This document shows positions 8,401 through 16,419 of a stretch of 34,500 nt of DNA, piece after piece. Position 1 is the first letter of the stretch, and the number at the start of each line of letters is the position of its first letter. Source of the stretch: CBDUBS01 sp965365445 (GTDB lineage Bacteria; Bacteroidota; Rhodothermia; Rhodothermales; DASSAV01); NCBI GenBank assembly GCA_965365445.1, contig CBDUBS010000014.1:1-34500 (forward strand), in the 5' to 3' direction. The notes under the pieces were generated by a model. That model worked only from the letters and a program-made list of their open reading frames with translations. It was not told where the DNA came from and searched no databases. The translations under genes and the position numbers were made by a program.

Positions 8401-11400
8401 GGCTGTTCACCAGCGGAGCCAGTTCCGACAGGATGAGTTTCGAGACGGCCAGCAGATCCTTCTGGCCCTGAAGCAATTGCGTAAACTTGGCGAGGTTCGT
8501 TTTCAGCCAGTCCTGTTCCTTGTTCTTTCGGGTCGTTTCCTTGAGGTTGCGGATCATCTCATTGACGTTATCCTTGAGATCCGCAACCTCCCCGGCGGCT
8601 TCAACCGTAATCTTTTTCGATAAGTCGCCGTCGGCAACCGCCGTGGTTACCTCCGTGATGGCGCGCACCTGGGTGGTAAGGTTGGCGGCGAGGCGGTTCA
8701 CGTTGTCCGTGAGGTCGCGCCACGTACCGCTTGCCCCCGGTACGTTGGCCTGCCCGCCCAGCTTTCCTTCGATGCCTACCTCCCGGGCCACGGTGGTAAC
8801 CTGATCGGCAAACGTCGCGAGCGTATCGATCATTGAATTGATCGTATCCGCCAGCTCCGCGATTTCACCTTTCGCCGACAGGCTGATTTTTCGTTTGAGG
8901 TTGCCGATGGCAATGGCCGTAACCACCTGGGCTATTTCGCGCACCTGGGTGGTCAGGTTGTTAGCCATGTTATTTACGTTGTCGGTGAGGTCCTTCCACG
9001 TACCGGACACCCCTTTCACGACGGCCTGTCCGCCGAGCTTGCCTTCGGTGCCTACCTCCCTGGCCACACGGGTCACCTCGGACGCGAACGAGTTGAGCTG
9101 ATCCACCATCGTGTTGATGGTGTTCTTGAGTTCCAGGATCTCTCCCTTTACGTCCACCGTAATCTTCTTGGTCAGGTTGCCGTTGGCGACGGCGGTGGTT
9201 ACCTCGGCAATGTTGCGCACCTGATCCGTCAGGTTGCCGGCCATGGAGTTCACGTTGTCGGTGAGGTCCTTCCATGTGCCGGATACGCCCCTGACCTCGG
9301 CCTGTCCGCCGAGCTTGCCTTCGGTGCCTACCTCCCGGGCCACACGCGTCACCTCCGATGCAAACGAGCCAAGCTGATCCACCATCGTGTTGATGGTGTT
9401 CTTCAGTTCCAGGATCTCGCCCTTCACGTCCACCGTGATCTTCTTGGTCAGGTTGCCGTTGGCGACGGCGGTGGTCACCTCGGCGATGTTGCGCACCTGG
9501 CTGGTCAGGTTCGCCGCCATGGAGTTCACGTTATCGGTGAGGTCCTTCCACGTCCCTGATACCCCTTTCACATCCGCCTGTCCGCCGAGCTTGCCTTCCG
9601 TGCCTACCTCCCGGGCTACGCGCGTTACTTCGGACGCAAACGAGCTCAACTGATCCACCATGATGTTGATGGTATCCTTGAGTTCCTGGATTTCCCCCTT
9701 GGCCTCGATGGTAATGGTTTTGGACAGATCGCCCTTCGCTACGGCCGTGGTTACCTCGGCAATGTTGCGCACCTGATCCGTAAGATTGGCCGCCATGGAG
9801 TTCACATTGTCGGTGAGGTCCTTCCATGTGCCGGATACGCCGCGCACGCGGGCTTGTCCGCCGAGCTTGCCTTCGGTGCCTACCTCCCGGGCCACACGCG
9901 TCACCTCCGATGCAAACGAGCCAAGCTGATCCACCATCGTGTTGATGGTGTTCTTCAGTTCCAGGATCTCGCCCTTCACGTCCACCGTGATCTTCTTGGT
10001 CAGGTTGCCGTTGGCGACGGCGGTGGTCACCTCGGCGATGTTGCGCACCTGGCTGGTCAGGTTCGCCGCCATGGAGTTCACGTTATCGGTCAGGTCCTTC
10101 CACGTCCCTGATACCCCCTTCACATCCGCCTGTCCGCCGAGCTTGCCTTCGGTGCCTACCTCCCGGGCTACGCGGGTTACCTCGGACGCAAACGAGCCGA
10201 GTTGATCCACCATGGTATTGATGGTGTTCTTCAGCTCCTGTATTTCGCCCTTCACGTCCACCGTGATCTTCTTCGACAGGTCGCCGTTTGCGACGGCGGT
10301 GGTCACCTCGGCGATGTTGCGCACCTGCCCGGTGAGGTTGCGCGCCATGGAGTTCACGCTGTCGGTAAGGTCCTTCCATGTACCGGAGACGCCCGTAACC
10401 ATCGCCTGTCCGCCGAGCTTCCCCTCGGTGCCTACCTCCCGGGCTACGCGGGTTACCTCGGAGGCAAACGAGTTGAGCTGATCCACCATCGTGTTGATGG
10501 TGTTCTTCAGCTCCTGTATTTCGCCCTTCACATCCACCGTAATCTTCTTCGACAGATCGCCGCGCGCGACGGCGGTGGTCACTTCGGCGATGTTGCGCAC
10601 CTGCCCGGTAAGGTTGCCGGCCATGGAGTTCACGCTGTCGGTGAGGTCCTTCCAGGTACCGGATACTCCTTTAACTTCGGCCTGGCCTCCGAGCTTGCCT
10701 TCGGTGCCTACCTCCCGGGCTACACGCGTTACTTCGGACGCGAACGAGTTGAGCTGATCCACCATCGTGTTGATGGTGTTCTTCAGTTCCAGAATTTCGC
10801 CCTTCACGTCCACCGTGATCTTCTTCGACAGATCGCCGGTAGCTACGGCCGTGGTTACCTCCGCGATGTTGCGCACCTGGCTGGTCAGGTTCGCCGCCAT
10901 GGAGTTCACGTTATCCGTGAGGTCCTTCCAGGTGCCGGAGACGCCTTTTACATCCGCCTGACCTCCGAGCTTGCCTTCGGTGCCTACCTCCCGGGCCACG
11001 CGCGTTACTTCGGACGAAAACAGGCCGAGCTGTTCGACCATGGTGTTAACGATGCGCGCCGTTCGCAGAAACTCGCCGCGCACCGGCCTTCCGTCATACT
11101 CCAGATCCATTTTCTGCGACAGGTCGCCCTGCGCAACGGCGCCGATAACCCTTCCTACCTCGACAATGGGGTATTGCAAGTCATCCACCAGTTCGTTCAC
11201 CGACTCGATGCATTCCGACCATGCTCCTTCGGAGCCGGGCAGTTGCGCCCGCTCGGATGTGCGCCCTCGCTCGCCAACGGCCGAGCGAATCCGCGCAAGC
11301 TCGGAGGTGAGCCGCTGGTTCTGCTCGATGATTTCGTTCAGGGTGTCGGCCACCCGGCCCGCCATTCCATTCTCGCTGACGGATAATCGGACGCTGAAAT

Positions 11401-11485
11401 CCCCCTTCTTTACAGCCGTGAGGACTTCAAGTAATTCCTTCGTATCGAGCGGAATACGGGTTCGGTCGGTATCGGCGGTAGGCAT
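5492..11485 (-). CDS. Giant poly-HAMP hybrid histidine kinase (Nik1/Os-1-like architecture)
   Basis: This very large soluble sensor kinase (1997 aa from ATG 11485; a TTG at 11503 would add six) has no transmembrane segment. In order it has two divergent HAMP-like units (about residues 15-155), nine tandem 92-residue HAMP repeats (157-984), a GAF-type domain (about 1000-1160), a coiled coil, HisKA with MSHELRTP (His about 1264), HATPase_c with NLLSNAFKF, DTGIGI and GGTGLGLS, a low-complexity acidic linker, and three receivers with acceptor Asp near 1659, 1781 and 1928. Poly-HAMP kinases of this plan are known as fungal group III osmosensors and occur in many bacteria. The REC-kinase downstream could pass signal with it. 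No Shine-Dalgarno is visible at the ATG. The stimulus is unknown. Confidence 0.9.
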   Translation of the reverse strand: MPTADTDRTRIPLDTKELLEVLTAVKKGDFSVRLSVSENGMAGRVADTLNEIIEQNQRLTSELARIRSAVGERGRTSERAQLPGSEGAWSECIESVNELVDDLQYPIVEVGRVIGAVAQGDLSQKMDLEYDGRPVRGEFLRTARIVNTMVEQLGLFSSEVTRVAREVGTEGKLGGQADVKGVSGTWKDLTDNVNSMAANLTSQVRNIAEVTTAVATGDLSKKITVDVKGEILELKNTINTMVDQLNSFASEVTRVAREVGTEGKLGGQAEVKGVSGTWKDLTDSVNSMAGNLTGQVRNIAEVTTAVARGDLSKKITVDVKGEIQELKNTINTMVDQLNSFASEVTRVAREVGTEGKLGGQAMVTGVSGTWKDLTDSVNSMARNLTGQVRNIAEVTTAVANGDLSKKITVDVKGEIQELKNTINTMVDQLGSFASEVTRVAREVGTEGKLGGQADVKGVSGTWKDLTDNVNSMAANLTSQVRNIAEVTTAVANGNLTKKITVDVKGEILELKNTINTMVDQLGSFASEVTRVAREVGTEGKLGGQARVRGVSGTWKDLTDNVNSMAANLTDQVRNIAEVTTAVAKGDLSKTITIEAKGEIQELKDTINIMVDQLSSFASEVTRVAREVGTEGKLGGQADVKGVSGTWKDLTDNVNSMAANLTSQVRNIAEVTTAVANGNLTKKITVDVKGEILELKNTINTMVDQLGSFASEVTRVAREVGTEGKLGGQAEVRGVSGTWKDLTDNVNSMAGNLTDQVRNIAEVTTAVANGNLTKKITVDVKGEILELKNTINTMVDQLNSFASEVTRVAREVGTEGKLGGQAVVKGVSGTWKDLTDNVNNMANNLTTQVREIAQVVTAIAIGNLKRKISLSAKGEIAELADTINSMIDTLATFADQVTTVAREVGIEGKLGGQANVPGASGTWRDLTDNVNRLAANLTTQVRAITEVTTAVADGDLSKKITVEAAGEVADLKDNVNEMIRNLKETTRKNKEQDWLKTNLAKFTQLLQGQKDLLAVSKLILSELAPLVNSQHGVFYLADQSEGGTDPELKLVASYAYRERKGLANHFRMGEGLVGQCALEKERILLTDVPSDYIQINSGLGAASPRNIVVLPVIFEGRIKAVIELASFQQFNDIHLAFLDQLTESIAIVLSTIEANMRTEALLVQSQSLTQELQVQQEELTETNRRLEDQARTLRDSEELLRRQQDELQITNAELEEKAQLLATQKSEVERKNREIELARRALEEKAEQLALTSKYKSEFLANMSHELRTPLNSMLILSKMLADNSDSSLTDKQVQYAETIYSSGNDLLGLINEILDLSKIESGTMAVDIADVSFQELGEDAYRIFHQVAEKKGIDFDIEVDPDLPPSLRTDKKRVQQVIKNLLSNAFKFTDTGRVRFAMNLVPEGFEFYNELLNRAQAVVSLSVSDTGIGIAPDQHKIIFEAFQQADGAASRSYGGTGLGLSISREIARLLGGEIRLESAPGEGSTFTVYLPLEYQPTSLATPSDDSNKRERKPVVPLTKDHTNGVKPERKAGSPASNAERETREADPEQIAPATEPADRSSDDSDEVIEPPPMEDEEPESIGEAEEGLERALRTSDIRDDRDAIQSGDKVILIVEDDIHFAGLMLEMAQEKGFKGILASSGEEAIDLARRYRPDAITLDIQLPRMHGLELLDRLKNDPGLRHIPVHIVSVADELPRSRRKGAVSQLRKPATRESVMNSLHHIKGFVERSIRKLLIVEDNDAQRTSIVELVGGEDVEMTAVATGAEALVALRSGAYDCVVLDLGLPDMDGFALIEKIRDELKLVDLPVIVYTGRDLTPAEASELNRRAEAVIVKDIESVDRLLDETALFLHRVETALPEDKRKRLEQLHLPESSLANKKVLIIDDDIRNIFALTSLLERHKMQVVYAEGGREGLGMLQQTPDVDAVLMDIMMPEMDGYEATRQIRKIPQFKNLPVIAVTAKAMKGDREKVIEAGASDYITKPVNVEQLMSLLRVWIHK
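8534..11017 (-). repeat. Tandem array of nine 276-base units encoding HAMP repeats
   Basis: Nine consecutive 92-codon units lie inside the giant kinase gene. Each carries EVTRVAREVGTEGKLGGQA, then VSGTWKDLTD, QVRNIAEVTTAVA and a KITVDVKGEI-type end. The last two units are the most diverged (for example REIAQVVTAIAIGNLKRKI). Units four and six, counted from the N-terminus, encode the same 92 residues. At the DNA level 9303-9538 and 9855-10090 are identical over 236 bases, exactly 552 bases (two units) apart, so recent conversion or unequal crossing-over is likely. Confidence 0.92.
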
Positions 11486-11663
11486 GACGGTATGGCAAAA
11501 CAAAAGGAATGAATTAACGGGTGAAGGACCCGATGCCGGTCCGCCCTAACGTACGGATAGCCCGGGCCCTTCGCTGTCTACTTTCGGTTACGAATGGTCG
11601 TCCCGTTGATTTCGGAGTAATCTCCGCACCGGCGGCAGCCGACTACCCGGCGCGGCCGGGATG

Positions 11664-12659
11664 CTATTCGACGGACACGATACGGTCGTATATGAAGCTG
11701 AAGGAATAGGACTTGGCGGTACTTTTCTGTTCGATGTACTCGGCCACTTTTTTCAGTCTCTGCGGGATGCGAAGAATTTTTTCCTGCGCCTTTCTTCCCG
11801 CCTCATTCAGGCCCGTCAGTACTTCGATCTTCCAGAAATCGATGGCTTCCTCCACGATCTGCTTGTAATCCCAGGGTCCATAGATACCACTCCGGCGGAT
11901 TATGTCGGCCATTTCCCTGAAATGCGGCATCGAGATGCCCGGCATGTCGATGCTGGGCATTATGGCCAGCGCCGACTGAAGGGCGCGGTCCGGATCGATT
12001 TGCAGGATGCTTTTGAATACGTTGCGGTAGAATGTAAAGTGCCGGGCTTCATCGGCGGCCACGTTTTTGAGGATGCCGTTCAGCAACGGCTCTTCCTCAC
12101 CGGCGAGTTTTCCGGTTTGCCGGTGTGAGAATTGCGTGGCGCGTTCCTGTAATGTCGTGTAGGTAAACACCCGGTAGGGGTCCTTATCCCAATCCGGATC
12201 GAATCCGTTCTCCTGATATGCGTACTGCATGAACTCCACTTCACGGAAGCGAAACAGACGAGCGTCGCGGGCATAATCACGTAGCACGGCGCCATGCCGA
12301 TCTTCTTCCCCCGTCCACATGAAATTCCATCGCTTCCATATGCTTCCTTCGCCCAGATACCGGTCGAGGAGTCGGTGGAAGTGGGGGAGTCCCTCCTCGG
12401 TAAGTAAATTGAGCACCACAGCCACACGTACATGGTCGGGTATTCCTCTGGCGCGTTCCTGCAATCTCTGATGCGCCCGCACCTGATCCTCGTCCATCCG
12501 CTCATCTGCCGGCAGGAAGTCACTCGGCATCCACATCGAACGCTTGTCCAGATGTTGCTGCATATACCCGTGCACCTCGGGTTCGATGAGCGCCAGGACC
12601 TCTGCCTTGCTTCTCGTTTCAGATGCTGCGTTCGGGTCCGTTTGGATGACGACGTCCAT
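11664..12659 (-). CDS. Acyl-ACP desaturase (soluble di-iron fatty acid desaturase)
   Basis: This is a soluble ferritin-fold desaturase that introduces a cis double bond into acyl chains carried on acyl carrier protein. The di-iron ligands are recognisable as EEDRHG (118-123), DEARHF (203-208), and the single glutamates in NLLTEEG (about 88) and TLQERATQ (about 172). The length of 331 aa is normal for the bacterial family. It has no signal peptide or membrane helix. It precedes the giant kinase on the same strand but is separated by about 180 bases, so it is probably its own unit. Its upstream region holds a weak dyad, CCGAT-N9-ATCGG, near 12731-12750. Confidence 0.88.
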   Translation of the reverse strand: MDVVIQTDPNAASETRSKAEVLALIEPEVHGYMQQHLDKRSMWMPSDFLPADERMDEDQVRAHQRLQERARGIPDHVRVAVVLNLLTEEGLPHFHRLLDRYLGEGSIWKRWNFMWTGEEDRHGAVLRDYARDARLFRFREVEFMQYAYQENGFDPDWDKDPYRVFTYTTLQERATQFSHRQTGKLAGEEEPLLNGILKNVAADEARHFTFYRNVFKSILQIDPDRALQSALAIMPSIDMPGISMPHFREMADIIRRSGIYGPWDYKQIVEEAIDFWKIEVLTGLNEAGRKAQEKILRIPQRLKKVAEYIEQKSTAKSYSFSFIYDRIVSVE

Positions 12660-12830
12660 GGAGCTATCCGGGTTGGGTATGTAACGAGCGCCTCTGCCGG
12701 GGCGGGCAATCCGATCGTGCGCAGAAGGCCGATAAAAAGTTGATCGGGGAGTCGTAGTACGAACGCCGGGTGAGCTTGGGGGGTTTGGCGAGTAACGGAT
12801 TCGTTGCAGGGGAGTCTATGTGATTGTCAT

Positions 12831-12875
12831 TAAAAAGAAACGGCCACCGGAAGGGGATAGCCCTCCCGGTGGCCG
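12831..12875 (-). terminator. Rho-independent terminator after the holB-ricT-TPR operon
   Basis: On the minus strand CGGCCACCGG and CCGGTGGCCG form a perfect 10-base stem (12841-12850 with 12866-12875). It is followed by TTTCTTTTTA. It lies about 30 bases after the TPR gene stop. Confidence 0.88.
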
Positions 12876-12906
12876 CAAAACGAAACGGGCGCCCTGATGC
12901 AAGTGA

Positions 12907-13656
12907 TCAGGCCAGCTTTTTCAGATATTCCCTGGCTTCCTTTTTGTGCGCCGGATCATCCGGGTCGCCGTCGGGCAGCTTGACGGCTTTCTGGAATTCG
13001 GCTTTCGCTCGGCTCTTATCGTTGAGTTTCAGGTACGTCTTTCCCAGTTCCAGATGGTTGATGACGCGGTCGTCCAGTTGCAGCGCTTTGTTGAAATCCG
13101 CCGCCGCCGCTTCGAAGGATGCATTCGGGAGGCCGCCATATACCATTTTTACTACGGTACGCTCCATGAAATTGAGATTGGCCACTTCGTAGTTCCACCG
13201 CCCCCGGACATGGTAGGCGACCGATTCCCCGGGGTCCAGCTCCAGCGTCTTATCCACGCTCTCCTTTACCCGCCGGGAAAGCTCGATTTTCTGTTTTGAA
13301 GAGGAGATGAGGCCAACCCGGCCGGCCGCGATAGCCAGGGAAAGATGAGCCTGCGGGTTGCGCGCGTCAGCTTTTACCGCTTCCTCCGCATCCGCGAGGG
13401 CGGCCCGGTACAGGGCGGCCTGCTCCTTTCCCGCCCCCACGGTTTCTCCCTGATCCACCTTCGTACGCGCCACTCTCCACAGGACTTCGGATCTGTCTGC
13501 TTTTCCATCCTTGAGCCGGTCGAGTGCGGCCAGCGCTTCTCTGTATTTTCCTTCATTACGCAGCCGGTCGATCTCTCCAAACGGAGATACCGTCTGTGCA
13601 GCCGCACCCATCGTAAAGAGTAAGGCGGTTAACGTCGTGAGTAAGAATCGTCGCAT
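12907..13656 (-). CDS. Secreted TPR protein resembling the RMDN (FAM82) family
   Basis: An N-terminal signal peptide (MRRFLLTTLTALLFTMGAAAQ) implies export to the periplasm. The rest is helical with TPR-like pairs. The central part has features I associate with the eukaryotic 'regulator of microtubule dynamics' proteins: SSSKQKIELSRRVKESVDK, then LDPGESVAYHVRGRW, then NFMERTVVKMVYGGLP, and finally LELGKTYLKLNDKSRA. Bacterial homologues of that family exist, but their role is not established. It starts 26 bases after the ricT stop and ends at a strong terminator, so it is the last gene of the operon. The RMDN assignment is from memory of the family pattern; plain TPR protein is the safe call. 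Confidence 0.75.
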   Translation of the reverse strand: MRRFLLTTLTALLFTMGAAAQTVSPFGEIDRLRNEGKYREALAALDRLKDGKADRSEVLWRVARTKVDQGETVGAGKEQAALYRAALADAEEAVKADARNPQAHLSLAIAAGRVGLISSSKQKIELSRRVKESVDKTLELDPGESVAYHVRGRWNYEVANLNFMERTVVKMVYGGLPNASFEAAAADFNKALQLDDRVINHLELGKTYLKLNDKSRAKAEFQKAVKLPDGDPDDPAHKKEAREYLKKLA

Positions 13657-13682
13657 GGGTAAATACGGGTCAGGTATAGCGT

Positions 13683-14789
13683 TTACTGGTTGCTCATATC
13701 ATCTTCGGAGTCGCTTTCACCGTCCGGTCGGTCGCGCCGGGCATGGCGAGGTTTGCTCCGCCGCCGGGCGCGCGGTGCGGGCGGAGCAAACCTCACGTCC
13801 CGAGCGGGCTCGCCTTCACCCACCCCGAGAATTTCCCGCACCGTCTCGATGGGTTTATCCTCCCAGGAACCGTCTTTGTATTCGATCCAGACCATTCGCT
13901 GAAATATATCCAGTTTCTGGATGATTCCCTGGCCGTATGCCGTCGTGATGGGCGTCTCGATGGCAGGGAACTCTTCGAGCGCTTCCATATACTGTTCCAA
14001 CTCATAGTTCAGGCAGCACTTCAGCCTGCCGCACTGACCGCTCAGACGGATGGGATTGAGCGGCAAATTCTGCACTTTGGCCGCCTGTGTGGAGACCGGT
14101 CTGAATTCTTCCAGCCAGGTTGAGCAGCACAGCTCGCGGCCGCACGAACCGATGCCTCCAAGCCGCGCCGCCTCATCACGCGCTCCGATCTGGCGTAGCT
14201 CCACCCGGGTTCGGAACCGTCCCGCGAGGTCGCGCACGAGCTGCCGGAAATCCACTCTGTGTTCGGCGGTGAAGTAAAAGGTAACCTTGCTTCGGTCGAA
14301 CTGCCATTCGACATCGACCAGCTTCATGGGCAGGTTCATCCGTTCGATGGTGCGCCGCCCTATCAGAAAGGTTTCCGTTTCATACTCCTTGTTGCCGTTC
14401 CATACGTCCACGTCGTCAAGGTTTGCCACCCGCAGGATGTTGGGGAACGAGGCCGTATCATCCAGCCCTTTTTGCCTCAACCGAATTCGTACCAGTTCGC
14501 CCATCATGTTGATGGTCCCGAAATCGACCCCTCTATCCGCTTCCACAACGACGTAATCTCCCGTCTGGATATCGAGACTGGTCGTATTCTGGTAGACGTT
14601 TTTCCTTCCTCCCTTGAACGTCACCTCCACGAGATCGTAAACCACCCCCGACTGGCTGAGCCCGAGATCGGTAAGCCAGTCGTATACATGCATGGAGGGG
14701 CAGGCCGTCGTTCCGGCTCGTCCGCTTCTGGAACCACATCCGGCCCGTGAGCCGCACCCACCACTCGACGAACACGCACTACACGACAT
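13683..14789 (-). CDS. ricT: RicT/YaaT-type PSP1 domain protein
   Basis: The PSP1 C-terminal domain is clear: VEVTFKGGRKNVYQN, then IGSCGRELCCSTWL, then LSGQCGRLKCCLNYE. In Bacillus, RicT works with RicA and RicF in a complex with Fe-S clusters that affects RNase Y and phosphorelay output; the role in this phylum is less known. The N-terminus from ATG 14789 is Cys- and Gly-rich (MSCSACSSSGGCGSRAGCGS), as is usual in Bacteroidota members. An ATG at 14831 would add 14 residues. The C-terminal ~45 residues are a basic then acidic tail, possibly disordered. It follows holB, a pairing conserved in Firmicutes and Bacteroidota. Confidence 0.88.
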   Translation of the reverse strand: MSCSACSSSGGCGSRAGCGSRSGRAGTTACPSMHVYDWLTDLGLSQSGVVYDLVEVTFKGGRKNVYQNTTSLDIQTGDYVVVEADRGVDFGTINMMGELVRIRLRQKGLDDTASFPNILRVANLDDVDVWNGNKEYETETFLIGRRTIERMNLPMKLVDVEWQFDRSKVTFYFTAEHRVDFRQLVRDLAGRFRTRVELRQIGARDEAARLGGIGSCGRELCCSTWLEEFRPVSTQAAKVQNLPLNPIRLSGQCGRLKCCLNYELEQYMEALEEFPAIETPITTAYGQGIIQKLDIFQRMVWIEYKDGSWEDKPIETVREILGVGEGEPARDVRFAPPAPRARRRSKPRHARRDRPDGESDSEDDMSNQ

Positions 14790-14932
14790 ACTGTATACCC
14801 GCGCCGCTTCCCGGCATGAATTCTGCATCAAGCCCGCATCTGCCGGGCATGAGAATGCAAATAACTACAATGTACTTGGAATATACAGAGAACGGCCGCC
14901 ACTTCCACTACCTCCTACCTCCAGGCCCGTCA

Positions 14933-16114
14933 TCACGACCAGGCCTCCGTGCGCGCTTCCGACAGAGGCCTGTACACGTTCCCTTCCGAAAGCCCCTGCA
15001 TGGCTTCCATCAACACGTTGGAGAGCACAACGAGCAGGAGATGCTGATTTACATTACGACCGAGCAAAAAAACCGCCTCCTCCACGGCCCGGCTCATGGC
15101 CTCCAGATCGGCTTTCGGCAGATTGGCGCAGAAACGGGCGACGGCCTCCTTCTGATCGATATTCACCAGCGGCGCCTCCGCGCCGAGGGTCTGTTGCAAC
15201 ACCAGGTCGCGTATCCAGATCAGCAGCAGCCCGAGCACCGATTTGAGTTGCTCCCGGCTCATCTCGGACAGGCGGCCTACCATGTCTACCAGCTGATCGC
15301 CTTTCTGATGTTGGACGTACACCAGCCTCAAGTAATCCACGACCAGGCTTCGGCTCGATACGAGTTCCGAGCTTTCCGCCAGTTCCAGCGCCCTCCCGTA
15401 CGATCCGTCGGCCATACGCGCCAGCATGGCGGCATTTTCCGGATCGATATCCCCTCCGGCTACCAGCGCTTGCTCGATATCCTCATACGAAAGCGGCTCG
15501 AAACGAAGTGATTGGCATCTGGATACGACTGTAGGGAGTAGCCGATCAGGTCGCTGTGTCGTCAGGATCAAAACGGTGAACGGGGGCGGCTCCTCCAGCA
15601 ACTTCAAAAGGGAATTGGCTGCTTCTTCATTCATCAAGTCCGCGTCGGTAATCAGGGCGATTTTATAACGCCCTTCGTTCGGCTTCAGGCTCATTTCCGC
15701 CCGCAATTCCTTGTTGATGCGTTCCACCGAATAGAACACCTGCTTGTTCGACGTTTTCGACGGATCGGACAGCGACGGCCGCCGGACGAAATCAATGATG
15801 CTGTACGGAGAGGATGCCAGCAGCGCCAGGCGCTCCCCGACATCCTCCGGCTCTACGTCGCGGTGGAGGGGCATATATACGTGTACGTCCGGGTGGATGA
15901 GCCGCCGCACTTTCGAACATGCCGTACACGCACCGCAGCCGTCAACCGTCCCTGTTTCACACTGCAACGCACGGGCAAACGCAAGCGCCGTCGCTCGTTT
16001 ACCCACTCCGTCGGGACCGTGAAACAGGTAGGCGTGGGCAACCCGGCCTCGGGCCAGTGCGTTCCGGAGCGCCTCTACCACCCTCCGCTGATCGACTATA
16101 TCCGTCCACCCCAT
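14933..16114 (-). CDS. holB: DNA polymerase III subunit delta'
   Basis: This clamp-loader AAA+ subunit helps load the beta clamp at replication forks. It has the loop GPDGVGKR (33-40), where Arg replaces the usual Ser/Thr; delta' subunits often have degenerate or non-hydrolysing sites. A zinc module is seen as CGACTAC with cysteines at about 60, 63 and 66 plus C52. Downstream are NSLLKLLEEPP and the SRCQ motif of the family. At 393 aa it is a little longer than E. coli HolB (334 aa). It heads the holB-ricT-TPR run. Confidence 0.9.
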   Translation of the reverse strand: MGWTDIVDQRRVVEALRNALARGRVAHAYLFHGPDGVGKRATALAFARALQCETGTVDGCGACTACSKVRRLIHPDVHVYMPLHRDVEPEDVGERLALLASSPYSIIDFVRRPSLSDPSKTSNKQVFYSVERINKELRAEMSLKPNEGRYKIALITDADLMNEEAANSLLKLLEEPPPFTVLILTTQRPDRLLPTVVSRCQSLRFEPLSYEDIEQALVAGGDIDPENAAMLARMADGSYGRALELAESSELVSSRSLVVDYLRLVYVQHQKGDQLVDMVGRLSEMSREQLKSVLGLLLIWIRDLVLQQTLGAEAPLVNIDQKEAVARFCANLPKADLEAMSRAVEEAVFLLGRNVNQHLLLVVLSNVLMEAMQGLSEGNVYRPLSEARTEAWS

Positions 16115-16261
16115 ACCTGTATACCGATTCCTGTTCCAATAACCCGCCCGGTTTCGAGCAGGCCGTCGGGTAAATATCGCACCCGGCAGCTGCCCTGCAA
16201 GAACCCTATCGATTATTCAAACTCCAGTGGAGTGTATGACCTCAGGCCCGCTTCAGGGCGA

Positions 16262-16290
16262 TTGCATCCGCGAGGTTTCTGCCGTATACT
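16262..16290 (+). promoter_or_regulatory. Likely sigma70-type promoter of tRNA-Met
   Basis: TTGCAT (16262-16267) and TATACT (16285-16290) are 17 bases apart. The predicted start, near 16297, is about a dozen bases before the mature tRNA 5' end. Confidence 0.55.
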
Positions 16291-16308
16291 TCTATTCTCG
16301 ATCCCTCG

Positions 16309-16382
16309 GGCGCGGTAGCTCAGCCGGTTAGAGCGTCGGATTCATAACCCGGAGGTCGAGAGTTCAAGTCTCTCCCGCGCCA
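16309..16382 (+). tRNA. tRNA-Met (CAT)
   Basis: A complete cloverleaf can be drawn. The acceptor stem is GGCGCGG/CCGCGCC (seven perfect pairs), the D-arm is GCTC/GAGC, the anticodon loop is TTCATAA with anticodon CAT, and the T-arm is GAGAG/CTCTC around TTCAAGT. The acceptor stem begins with a G-C pair, so an elongator is favoured over an initiator. tRNA-Ile with lysidine is the other CAT species and cannot be fully excluded. The base after the discriminator A begins CCT, so the CCA end is not encoded. Confidence 0.92.
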
Positions 16383-16389
16383 CCTGTTG

Positions 16390-16419
16390 CCCCTCCCGGT
16401 TTACCGCGAGGGGTTTTTT
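16390..16419 (+). terminator. Terminator after tRNA-Met
   Basis: CCCCTC (16390-16395) pairs with GAGGGG (16408-16413), with an inner CGG-TTTA-CCG. Six T residues follow. Confidence 0.85.

Noticed and set aside
8534..11017. Regular repeats that might suggest a CRISPR array
   Set aside because: The repeats are 276 bases long, have no unique spacers and are fully coding.
10202..11386. 394-residue plus-strand ORF antisense to the poly-HAMP kinase, with several similar shorter ones
   Set aside because: They repeat with the 276-base period of the HAMP array and come from the skewed codon use of the real gene. Their sequences resemble no protein.
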